The notes beneath the pieces are model-generated. The model did no database searches and was not told the DNA's origin. It saw only the letters and a program-made list of their open reading frames with translations. From the NCBI GenBank assembly GCA_017521065.1, contig JAFXEA010000343.1:1-5752 (forward strand): DNA of 5,752 bases, in the 5' to 3' direction. The position numbers and the translations under genes were made by a program. Shown piece by piece: positions 1 to 5,752 of this stretch (position 1 is the first letter of the stretch; the number at the start of each line of letters is the position of its first letter). The DNA comes from Kiritimatiellia bacterium (lineage in GTDB: Bacteria; Verrucomicrobiota; Kiritimatiellia; RFP12; UBA1067).

Positions 1-1
1 A

Positions 2-1780
2 CGGGGTCTTGCACGTTGCGAGTTTCTCGGTATCGGCGAGGCTTTCTGCAGGAATGGCGGAGACTGTGCGCTTGGTGCGGCGGAGGGCATCCCCGGTACG
101 GCGTTTCCGAACGTGTTCCATCCCGAATTTGTGAGGTTCTGCGACGAGTATGCCGCCCGGCGGTGTGCTCCACAGAAGGGCGATACGTCCCTTTTCGGAT
201 ATTTCTTCGACAATGAACTTGCATGGTACGGACGTAGTGGTCCGGCAAGCGGAATTTACGATGCGGCCCTGAATGCGAAAAAGGGGAGTCCGGCGCACAA
301 GGCGCTTGCCGATTTTCTTGCGAAGCGCGGCATCTGTGGGGTTGGCGCCGCCGTTGAAGGAAAAGCAAAGACGGAATTTGTCCGCCTTGCCGCAAGGCTT
401 TACTTCAAGACCATATCGGAATCGATAAGGCGCCATGATCCAAACCATCTCCTGCTCGGCTGCCGGTTTGCCGGCTTGGATTCGGCACATGCGGTCGCAT
501 GGGAGGAGGCCGGGAGATTCTGCGATGTCGTGTCGTTCAATCACTATCCGTGGGCGGATCTCGACGAGAATGCGGTCTATCTGTGGCGGGATTCGGGTTC
601 CAGGGCGGTGGATGCCTATGCGCAAAAACATGCCTTGACGGGAAGGCCGCTGATGGTTACGGAGTGGGGCTTTATCGGCCTTGACTCCGGCCTTCCCTGC
701 ACGGGCGGATACGGACAGCGCTTCCGCACACAGGGCGAACGCGTCCAGGCTGCGGAACTCTTCGCCAGGACCTTGTCGGCGCTGCCGTTCATGGTCGGAT
801 ACAATTTTTTCATGTGGGTGGACGAACCCGCGCAAGGCATATCCAGAAAGTTTCCGGAGAATTCCAACTACGGTCTTGTGGACGGGTGCGGCAGACCGTA
901 TTCGGAACTGGTGAAGATGTTTGCCCGCGTTCACGGGAAAGCCGATGCGCTGCATGCCGCGGGCAGACTGCCTGCCGGGAAGAAGATCGCAAAACCTGCG
1001 GAAAAGAAAGCTTGCCGGTTTCCTTCCTCACGGATTGCGGCATCCGGTACGGCGAAGTTCGCCCGTGTCGGAGATGGGTATGCGCTTAGCACCGCGTCGG
1101 GACTTGCCCTCAAAGGACGCGTCGGCGGACGCCATGCGTTTGAATCCGTTTCCGTCAACGGTCTCGAGTGCGGATCCTTCACATTCATGGTCTATCATGG
1201 CGAGTGGCATGATGTAGAACGTATTGAATCGGCAAAATGGATTCCACGGCGCGGGGCATTGCGCATTTCTGGCGTGTGCAGCAGCGGGCGCAAGGCGTTT
1301 CGCGTTACGTGCGACATAGTGCCTTTTGCCGGGAAGCCGTGGTTTGGCTGCGATGTGGCGAGTGTAGACAATACCGGAGAGGAGAATCTCGACAATGTGT
1401 CCGTATGGCTGCGGCAGTACGCTCCGTGGTCGAAGGACGCCGCCCGCGCCGGTGCGGTGCGGCAGGTTCCGGATCTCTGGAAGCGCCCGGCGTCGGGCGT
1501 ATGGCTCAGGGCGTCGGACGGTGCGTGGTGCGGTGCGGCGACTTTCTCGCGGGCCGTCAAGACCTTCAACTACTATACGGCCCATGACGGAAGTGCGCAT
1601 CCGGATGCGGAGTTTGGCGATACGAAGCCGTTGCAACTTGCGCCCGGCGCAACCTGGAAGCCGAACGGAAAAGTATGGATGGTTGCGGCCGCAGGTTCTG
1701 GAGGCGCAGGCGGATGGGAAAAGTTTCTCGAACAGTTTTCATGCTGGTGGCATGAGTGCAAGGGGAAGGGTTTACGATGA
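2..1780 (+). CDS. Clan GH-A (TIM-barrel) glycoside hydrolase with C-terminal accessory domain, 5' partial
   Basis: The reading frame is open from the first bases of the window to TGA at 1778-1780, giving about 592 visible residues; the true start lies upstream. The GTG at 113 is internal, because family-like sequence continues before it. Numbering from base 2, the motif FFDNELAWYG holds Glu72, the expected acid/base Asn-Glu pair at the end of strand beta-4. MVTEWGF holds Glu221, the expected nucleophile on beta-7. Between them lie HDPNHLLLG and CDVVSFNHY, and after them a VGYNFFMWVDEP segment. This pattern is typical of retaining clan GH-A enzymes and recalls GH50 agarase-like or GH42-like proteins. 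A Lys-rich linker (about 327-340) leads to a C-terminal, probably beta-rich domain of about 230 residues that I cannot assign. The substrate is unknown; a beta-galactoside is a reasonable guess from the galactanase-type neighbour. The stop overlaps the next start as ATGA, so the two genes are probably translationally coupled. Fold and mechanism are fairly sure, family is not. Confidence 0.75.
   Translation, partial: RGLARCEFLGIGEAFCRNGGDCALGAAEGIPGTAFPNVFHPEFVRFCDEYAARRCAPQKGDTSLFGYFFDNELAWYGRSGPASGIYDAALNAKKGSPAHKALADFLAKRGICGVGAAVEGKAKTEFVRLAARLYFKTISESIRRHDPNHLLLGCRFAGLDSAHAVAWEEAGRFCDVVSFNHYPWADLDENAVYLWRDSGSRAVDAYAQKHALTGRPLMVTEWGFIGLDSGLPCTGGYGQRFRTQGERVQAAELFARTLSALPFMVGYNFFMWVDEPAQGISRKFPENSNYGLVDGCGRPYSELVKMFARVHGKADALHAAGRLPAGKKIAKPAEKKACRFPSSRIAASGTAKFARVGDGYALSTASGLALKGRVGGRHAFESVSVNGLECGSFTFMVYHGEWHDVERIESAKWIPRRGALRISGVCSSGRKAFRVTCDIVPFAGKPWFGCDVASVDNTGEENLDNVSVWLRQYAPWSKDAARAGAVRQVPDLWKRPASGVWLRASDGAWCGAATFSRAVKTFNYYTAHDGSAHPDAEFGDTKPLQLAPGATWKPNGKVWMVAAAGSGGAGGWEKFLEQFSCWWHECKGKGLR
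1761..1770 (+). promoter_or_regulatory. Ribosome binding site for the GH43 gene
   Basis: A purine-rich AGGGGAAGGG ends 6 bases before the ATG at 1777. This favours ATG 1777 over the in-frame GTG at 1756, which would also spoil the signal peptide by adding seven polar residues. The site lies inside the end of the upstream gene, in keeping with coupled translation. Confidence 0.6.
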
Positions 1781-2925
1781 AAAGAACGATTGTTGCGACA
1801 ATCATGCTGGTGGCCGTCGTTTGTGCCGCCCAGCCTTCGCAAAAAAAGGCTTCCGTACATGCGAACGGCGCCATATGGTACGACACGGCGGGTCATGTCA
1901 TAAATGCCCACGGGGGCGGCGTTCTGCCGTACGGAGGCAGATTCTATCTTTACGGGGAGCATAAGGTGTACGGCGTGCAGGGCAATCGTGCACACGTCGG
2001 CGTGCATATGTATTCATCTCCAGATCTGATCGCCTGGAAAGACGAAGGGATTGTGTTGGGGGTCGAGAACAATCGCGACAGCGATATTTCCGATGGATGC
2101 ATACTGGAACGGCCGAAGATTGTCCATAACGCGAAAACCGGCAAGTTCATCATGTATTTCCATCTGGAGCGGGCAGAGTTTCCCGGATATGACGATGCTC
2201 GGGTCGGAATAGCCGTTGCCGATACGCCGACAGGTCCGTACAGGTTTGCAAAATCGCTCAATCCTACGCCGGGAACATATCCCGTGAATGCGCGCGAGGA
2301 AGAAAAGACACCGGCGGCGCTGGAACGCTCGGAAAAAGAGTGGATGGTGTCGCTTGCCCCGAGCGATGCGGGCCGCAAGGCGCTGATCTATCCGGCGTGC
2401 ATCGAAAGAGGGCAGGATTCCAGGGATATGACGCTTTTTGTCGATGCCGACGCCACGGCCTACCTCATCCACTCCAGCGAACGGAATTCCACTTTGCATT
2501 TTTGCGAACTGACGGAAGACTATCTGGATTTCACTGGTAGGTGGTGGAGGGTGGCCGAGAAAGACTGGACGGAGGCTCCTGCCGTATGCAGGAAAGACGG
2601 ATGGTATTACCTGATCGGGTCCGGATGCACGGGGTGGGATCCCAATGCCGCACGGTATTATCGTGCGCGGAAGATAACCGGTCCCTGGGAGAGGTGCGGA
2701 AATCCGTGCCGGGGGGTTAATCCGGCGAACGCTCTTGGCCCGGAGCTTACCTGGGGTGCCCAATCCAATTACATACTGGAGGTTTCCCCCGCTCTGCATC
2801 TTGCGATGTTCGACATCTGGAATCCGTCCAATCAGGTGGATTCGCGCCTTGTCTGGCTGCCGGTGTCTTTCGGCGATGGCGAAATGTCGATTCGCTGGCG
2901 CAACGTCTGGCGCAGCAAAGAATAG
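1777..2925 (+). CDS. Secreted GH43-family glycoside hydrolase, exo-beta-1,3-galactanase-like (subfamily 24/34 type)
   Basis: This 382-residue protein begins with a Sec signal peptide (MKRTIVATIMLVAVVCAAQ, likely cut after CAA). The rest is a single GH43-type five-bladed beta-propeller. Recognisable landmarks are WYDTAGHVINAHGGG and YLYGEH near the N-terminus, LERPKIVHN, DSRDMTLFVD, then TEAPAV followed by GWYYLIGS and GWDPN, and GAQSNYIL near the end. Glu111, Glu266 and Gln329 align by motif with the three active-site residues described for GH43_24 exo-beta-1,3-galactanase, where a Gln replaces the usual catalytic Asp base. The expected reaction is release of galactose from the non-reducing end of beta-1,3-galactan outside the cytoplasm. 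The Glu111-Glu266 interval is longer than I recall for the fungal enzyme, because of an extra segment at about 165-210; this may point to subfamily 34. No carbohydrate-binding module is attached. The gene overlaps its upstream neighbour by 4 bp and ends 21 bp before the next start. Family is firm, exact subfamily and substrate less so. Confidence 0.85.
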   Translation: MKRTIVATIMLVAVVCAAQPSQKKASVHANGAIWYDTAGHVINAHGGGVLPYGGRFYLYGEHKVYGVQGNRAHVGVHMYSSPDLIAWKDEGIVLGVENNRDSDISDGCILERPKIVHNAKTGKFIMYFHLERAEFPGYDDARVGIAVADTPTGPYRFAKSLNPTPGTYPVNAREEEKTPAALERSEKEWMVSLAPSDAGRKALIYPACIERGQDSRDMTLFVDADATAYLIHSSERNSTLHFCELTEDYLDFTGRWWRVAEKDWTEAPAVCRKDGWYYLIGSGCTGWDPNAARYYRARKITGPWERCGNPCRGVNPANALGPELTWGAQSNYILEVSPALHLAMFDIWNPSNQVDSRLVWLPVSFGDGEMSIRWRNVWRSKE

Positions 2926-2933
2926 CCGATTCT

Positions 2934-2937
2934 GGAG
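2934..2937 (+). promoter_or_regulatory. Ribosome binding site deciding the GH78 start
   Basis: GGAG lies 9 bases before the ATG at 2947 but directly touches the alternative in-frame ATG at 2938. Spacing therefore favours 2947, which also gives a compact signal peptide beginning MNRYW. Confidence 0.5.
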
Positions 2938-2946
2938 ATGATTAGG

Positions 2947-4707
2947 ATGAACAGATATTGGACGGCAGTTACGGTCTTTTTGCATGTGTTGGGGGCCATC
3001 GTCTTTACTTGCGCCGCGGCGCAGGAAGATGCGGCCGATCCAAGGATGCGCACTTACGTATATCCCAAGCGAATCGTATGGTGCACGCCCTCCGGGAAGC
3101 ATAAAGATGGATGGGAAGCGCGCGGATACGTCGAAAAACCGGAGTTGCTTCTAGAACGGAAGTTCGGCCAGGTCTGCGAGGGGCGTTTCGCGACGCAGAA
3201 CGGTTGCAGGCTGGTGAACAGGGGCGAGCCGCCGGGTATGATTCTCGATTTCGGACGGGAGCTTCACGGATTCATTCAGCTGGGCATGAGTCCGGGAGGA
3301 ACCGCGGGTGCCCGTCTCCGGTTGCGTTTCGGCGAATCCGTATCGGAAACGATGAGTACGGCAGGCGACGGAAAGCATGCGACAAACGATCATGCCATGA
3401 GGGATCTCGAGCTTCCGGTTCCGCAATTCGGCTCGATCGAAATCGGCAGCACCGGATTCCGCTTTCTTCGGGTCGATCTCGTGTCCGGCGGCGAAACGGG
3501 TTTTGAATTTGTCCGGGCCGTTTCGCTCATGAGGCCCATGGTGCGTATCGGGGGCTTTCGTTCGTCCGATGAACGGCTCAACCTTGTGTTCGAGACGGCG
3601 GTGCGCACGGTGCATCTGTGCTGCCAGGATTATATTTGGGACGGGATAAAGCGCGACAGACTCGTGTGGATGGGGGATCTGCACCCCGAGACGATGGCGA
3701 TACTCAACGTGTTCGGCGCGGCGGACATCATTCCGGAATCGCTCGACTACATGGCCGCCACGTCCGTCCCCGGCCGCTGGATGCACGACATGCCGACATA
3801 CACGCTTTGGTGGATACGGAATGTCGCCGAATGGTACAGGTATACCGGCGATGACGGGTATGTGCGCCGCCATTCGGCATATCTTGAAAAAACGTTTGAC
3901 CATGTTGTCTCCGGCATGAAGGATGGCAAATGGCTTGCCGGAAACTTTCTCGATTGGCCGACTCTCCACAATTCCGGCGCATGCGAGGCAGGTACGCAGG
4001 GTCTGGCCCTGATGACGGCGCGTGACGCGATTTTTCTGGCCGGGGCGGCCGGTCTTCCGGGATTGGCGGAGAAGGCCCGGACGATGGAAGCCGAGCTTTT
4101 GAGGCTGCGGCCCGGTCCGAACGGTTCGAAGTGCGCTGCCGCAATGTTGGCGCTGTCCGGTCTGCGTGCCCCCAAGGAGATGTTTTCGGAGGCGCTTGGC
4201 GCTAACCGGCACAAAGGAGTCTCGACGTTTTTCGGCTATTACATGCTGGAGGGAATGAGCGCGGCCGGCGAGAATCAGCGTGCGCTCGATACCGTACGCG
4301 ACTATTGGGGCGGAATGCTGGACATGGGGGCGACGAGCTTCTGGGAGGATTTCGATCTTGCCTGGACGAACAACGCATATCGCATAGACGAGATGCCGGT
4401 CGCAGGGAAAAAGGATGTGCATGGCGATTTCGGACAGTTCTGCTATTCCGGATTTCGCCACTCCCTATGCCATGGTTGGGCGGGCGGCCCGGCGCCATGG
4501 TGCATCAACCATGTATTGGGAATCCGGCCTCTCGGAATCGGATGCAGGACGGTTGAAGTAAAGCCTTTTCTTGGCGATCTTTCATGGGCGGAAGGTGCTA
4601 TGGCGCTTCCGGACGGCCGTGCGATAAAGGTTCGGGTGGAGAAGCTTCCGGACGGAACGTTAAAAACCGATGTCGAAGCACCTGACGGCATACGGATCGT
4701 GAGGTGA
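2947..4707 (+). CDS. Secreted GH78 alpha-L-rhamnosidase-like protein
   Basis: The 586-residue protein (3 more if ATG 2938 is used) starts with a Sec signal peptide, with a hydrophobic stretch ending FTCAAAQ. A beta-rich N-terminal domain follows (about 35-215; LDFGRELHGF, RLRFGES, GFRFLRVDL). An (alpha/alpha)6 barrel spans about 225-510, and a small C-terminal beta domain spans about 520-586 (VEVKPFLGDLSWAEG then PDGRAIKV). These are the parts of GH78 inverting alpha-L-rhamnosidases. DGIKRDRLVWMGD is the family's acid-side motif, with Asp232, Asp237 and Asp244; the general acid in characterised members is Glu at the position held here by Asp237. SFWEDFD carries Glu467, the expected general base, and HSLCHGWAGGPAPW is a typical late barrel motif. 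It is short for GH78, lacking the extra N-terminal binding domains of many members. It would remove terminal rhamnose outside the cytoplasm, if active. It sits in an operon with the galactanase-like gene, and its TGA overlaps the fossil start of the next gene (GTGA, 4704-4707). Confidence 0.8.
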   Translation: MNRYWTAVTVFLHVLGAIVFTCAAAQEDAADPRMRTYVYPKRIVWCTPSGKHKDGWEARGYVEKPELLLERKFGQVCEGRFATQNGCRLVNRGEPPGMILDFGRELHGFIQLGMSPGGTAGARLRLRFGESVSETMSTAGDGKHATNDHAMRDLELPVPQFGSIEIGSTGFRFLRVDLVSGGETGFEFVRAVSLMRPMVRIGGFRSSDERLNLVFETAVRTVHLCCQDYIWDGIKRDRLVWMGDLHPETMAILNVFGAADIIPESLDYMAATSVPGRWMHDMPTYTLWWIRNVAEWYRYTGDDGYVRRHSAYLEKTFDHVVSGMKDGKWLAGNFLDWPTLHNSGACEAGTQGLALMTARDAIFLAGAAGLPGLAEKARTMEAELLRLRPGPNGSKCAAAMLALSGLRAPKEMFSEALGANRHKGVSTFFGYYMLEGMSAAGENQRALDTVRDYWGGMLDMGATSFWEDFDLAWTNNAYRIDEMPVAGKKDVHGDFGQFCYSGFRHSLCHGWAGGPAPWCINHVLGIRPLGIGCRTVEVKPFLGDLSWAEGAMALPDGRAIKVRVEKLPDGTLKTDVEAPDGIRIVR

Positions 4708-5028
4708 TATTGAAACCGATAAAAGAGATGCTTGGTGTTGTCGGCGGCGGGCGTATCGTTCGCTTCCGGCGCAGACTTTACCTGTCGCGTGCTTCCGCTC
4801 ATGGGGTCGGACAGTACCTACGCGTTTTCGACCGGCAACACGTATCCCGTCGTGGGGCGTCCGAACGGGATGCACTTGTGGACCTTGCAGACCGGCAAGA
4901 ACGGCAGCGGCTGGATTTACGGCTGTCGGGATGCTGTCGGTGAAGAGGATCGCGCATCGTGGTTCACGCACAAGGCGGAGATCGTCGAGCCGCAGCGTCT
5001 CAAGGTCCATCTCGCGGACGACGAGGAC
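4704..5028 (+). pseudogene. Degraded 5' fragment of a GH92 (alpha-mannosidase family) gene
   Basis: The readable frame from about 4735 to 5028 contains GNTYPVVGRPNGMHLWTLQTG, GSGWIYG and EDRASWFTHKAEI, followed by VHLADD. These match conserved N-terminal landmarks of GH92, a calcium-dependent exo-alpha-mannosidase family whose members are usually about 700 residues or more. Only about 100 residues remain. Three lesions are apparent. The start and signal peptide are split: GTG 4704 opens MILKPIKEML in one frame, while VLSAAGVSFASGA continues one base later in another, as if one G had been gained near 4734. Around 4924-4942, WIYG runs almost directly into EEDRASWF, although family members as I recall them have roughly 40 residues between (including a KIRGFKQTHQ-type stretch). 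Homology then stops near 5028, where the repeat region begins. The open frame runs on to TAA at 5053-5055, but that tail is repeat sequence, not GH92. The gene was probably the fourth of the operon and is now non-functional. Confidence 0.8.
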
Positions 5029-5115
5029 AAAGTGTCTGAAAATGTGCGAACTTAAGATGTGTGAAGTGTTTGAAAATGTGCAATTCTCTTATTCTCAAAG
5101 TGCTTGAAAACGTGC
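5029..5115 (+). repeat. Three 19-bp direct repeats at an exact 34-bp period
   Basis: Copies lie at 5029-5047, 5063-5081 and 5097-5115, with consensus AAAGTGTYTGAAAAYGTGC. Copies 1 and 2 agree at 17 of 19 positions; copy 3 agrees with each of the others at 16 of 19. The 15-bp spacers between them are unrelated. No fourth copy is found 34 bp further on. IS21-family elements are known to carry several repeats of their terminal sequence near each end as likely transposase binding sites, and TGTCTGAAAATGTGC here would suit such an end. That attribution is an inference; a three-site operator is another possibility. The array is too short and too degenerate for CRISPR. Confidence 0.75.
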
Positions 5116-5148
5116 GAGTGTCTGGAGTTTACCCATTTTTTGAGCGCG

Positions 5149-5191
5149 AAAGTGAATTTCACCCCGATAAATAAAGGGTGAAGTGCATTTT
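5149..5191. terminator. Strong hairpin, possible bidirectional terminator
   Basis: Arms 5149-5164 and 5176-5191 form a 16-position stem with 13 Watson-Crick pairs, 2 G-T wobbles and one A-G mismatch around an 11-base AT-rich loop. The core TTCACCC/GGGTGAA is perfect. The stem begins with AAA and ends with TTTT, the flanks expected of a bidirectional intrinsic terminator, though the T-run is short and lies within the stem. It sits 38 bp beyond the minus-strand transposase stop, so it may end transposase transcription or shield the element from outside reading. It could instead be part of an element end. Confidence 0.45.
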
Positions 5192-5205
5192 AAGAAGTGT
5201 ATTTC
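5180..5205 (+). repeat. Short tandem duplication, 14-bp period
   Basis: GAAGTGCATTTT (5180-5191) and GAAGTGTATTTC (5194-5205) agree at 10 of 12 positions, two bases apart. The first copy doubles as the right arm of the hairpin. A role in transposase binding at the element end is possible but unproven. Confidence 0.4.
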
Positions 5206-5228
5206 TCAGGTTTTGCATTTATGAGGGG

Positions 5229-5750
5229 CTACCCGTAGTCGAGTTCAAAGAGTTCCGCGAAGCCCGGTAGCATGGGAGCGTTTGTCGCAGATGCATCAAT
5301 TGCATTAGTCTTTCCGAAAGTTCTTATCCATTTGCCGAACCTTGTGAACGCACGTTTGAGTCCGTCTGCGATGGAATAGGCTGCGAACTCCGGGATTTGT
5401 CCCATGCGTTTGCTCAAGTGTTTGAGATGTTCTGCGAGTATCTCGTGTCTGACATTGCGTCCAATCCATACAGTCGCAAAATACGCCGAAACGAGAACGA
5501 GAGCCGCCATATTACGAATGCTGGCGTATGACATGACGCGGATGTTCTCAAAGCCGTACGACTGTTTGACGAATCGAATCGTCTCTTCGATTCTCCAGCG
5601 GCTTAAATATCCTTGCACAACACGCCATTGAGATTTGAATGAGCTGTCTATCGGAAGCGATGTTATGAGCATCATCGGATCCTTGCCGAACCCTTTGACG
5701 ACCACAAGGTGCAATTCCTTGTCTGGATGCATCGGCAACCTGATGGGCAT
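5229..5750 (-). CDS. IS4-family DDE transposase, C-terminal part
   Basis: The frame runs on the minus strand from the window edge to TAG at 5231-5229, giving 173 visible residues. IS4-family transposases are usually about 350-450 residues, so more than half lies beyond the window and the ATG at 5750 is probably internal. The diagnostic Y-(2)-R-(3)-E-(6)-K signature is complete: Tyr48, Arg51, Glu55 and Lys62 in GYLSRWRIEETIRFVK, where Glu55 is the third acidic residue of the DDE metal-binding triad. The two Asp residues should lie upstream, outside the window. SYGFENIRVMSYASIRN and a hydrophobic helix follow, as usual in this family. The enzyme cuts and pastes its own element. It is read towards the glycosidase operon. 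There is no stop or frameshift in the visible part, so it could be intact. Confidence 0.88.
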   Translation of the reverse strand: MPIRLPMHPDKELHLVVVKGFGKDPMMLITSLPIDSSFKSQWRVVQGYLSRWRIEETIRFVKQSYGFENIRVMSYASIRNMAALVLVSAYFATVWIGRNVRHEILAEHLKHLSKRMGQIPEFAAYSIADGLKRAFTRFGKWIRTFGKTNAIDASATNAPMLPGFAELFELDYG

Positions 5751-5752
5751 GG

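Larger units (their letters stand above)
5029..5752. mobile_element. Mobile-element region, IS4-family insertion sequence plus possible remnant of another element, partial
   Basis: From about 5029 the sequence turns AT-richer and loses all similarity to the enzyme operon. It contains phased end-type repeats, a hairpin, and then a minus-strand transposase that continues past the window. The left border is set by where GH92 homology ends. The other border, any target-site duplication and the matching terminal inverted repeat are outside the window, so the exact element limits cannot be fixed. Confidence 0.65.

Noticed and set aside
113..115. GTG as the start of the first glycosidase
   Set aside because: The frame is open upstream to the window edge and the upstream residues continue family-like sequence (GIPGTAFPNVFHPEF), so this Val is internal.
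1028..1636. 202-residue minus-strand reading frame
   Set aside because: It lies wholly inside the GH-A gene, is Arg/Pro-rich and shows no motif; it is a by-product of high GC.
1777..1850. Lipoprotein signal in the GH43 or GH78 precursor
   Set aside because: The Cys residues (AVVC and VFTC) do not have the small residue expected just before them in a lipobox; ordinary signal peptidase I sites (CAA, AAA) fit better.
2014..3102. 362-residue minus-strand reading frame
   Set aside because: It is antisense to the well-supported GH43 gene and the start of GH78, with no recognisable domain.
3151..4461. 436-residue minus-strand reading frame
   Set aside because: It is antisense to the conserved GH78 gene; composition is rich in His, Arg and Pro with no domain, as expected of a shadow frame.
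4704..4943. 79-residue plus-strand frame as a separate small gene
   Set aside because: Only its first ten codons make sense, as the GH92 start; the rest is an Arg-rich out-of-frame reading of the GH92 remnant.
5029..5115. CRISPR array
   Set aside because: Only three 19-bp degenerate repeats with 15-bp spacers; repeat and spacer are both too short and no cas gene is present.
5131..5149. Fourth copy of the 34-bp-spaced repeat
   Set aside because: At the expected phase the sequence shares too few positions with the 19-bp consensus.

Overview
The window looks like a piece of a glycan-degradation island from a gut, rumen or sediment bacterium. A run of plus-strand carbohydrate-active enzyme genes is cut at its downstream end by mobile-element DNA. 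The genes are GC-rich, carry Sec-type signal peptides and show no SusC/SusD partners within the window. Together with the family mix, this suggests a PVC-group bacterium (Lentisphaerota/Victivallales, Kiritimatiellota or Verrucomicrobiota). That assignment is an inference from style, not from a marker gene.

Region 1 (1-4707) holds three tightly packed co-directional genes. The first is the 3' part of a clan GH-A (TIM-barrel) glycoside hydrolase with an extra C-terminal domain. The second is a secreted GH43-fold enzyme closest to the exo-beta-1,3-galactanase type, with a Glu/Glu/Gln active-site pattern. The third is a secreted, short GH78 alpha-L-rhamnosidase-like protein. The first two overlap by 4 bp (ATGA), and the third starts 21 bp after the second stop. 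This is the layout of one translationally coupled operon. A galactanase, a rhamnosidase-like enzyme and a further GH-A enzyme would fit export of a set that attacks plant arabinogalactan or a similar branched, rhamnose-capped galactan.

Region 2 (4704-5028) is the decayed 5' end of a fourth operon gene, a GH92 (alpha-mannosidase family) protein. It has an apparent frameshift in the signal peptide, an apparent in-frame internal deletion, and loss of everything after about the first hundred residues.

Region 3 (5029-5752) is mobile-element DNA with visibly lower GC. It opens with three 19-bp repeats spaced exactly 34 bp apart, starting where GH92 homology stops. A strong hairpin and a short tandem duplication follow. 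It then enters the C-terminal part of an IS4-family transposase on the minus strand, which runs off the window edge. The repeats resemble the multiple end repeats of IS21-type elements, so the junction may hold remnants of two different elements.

No RNA gene, CRISPR array or defence system is visible. The most noteworthy points are the degraded GH92 gene with its repeat-marked junction, the catalytic-residue variants in the GH43 and GH78 proteins, and the unassigned C-terminal domain of the first enzyme.
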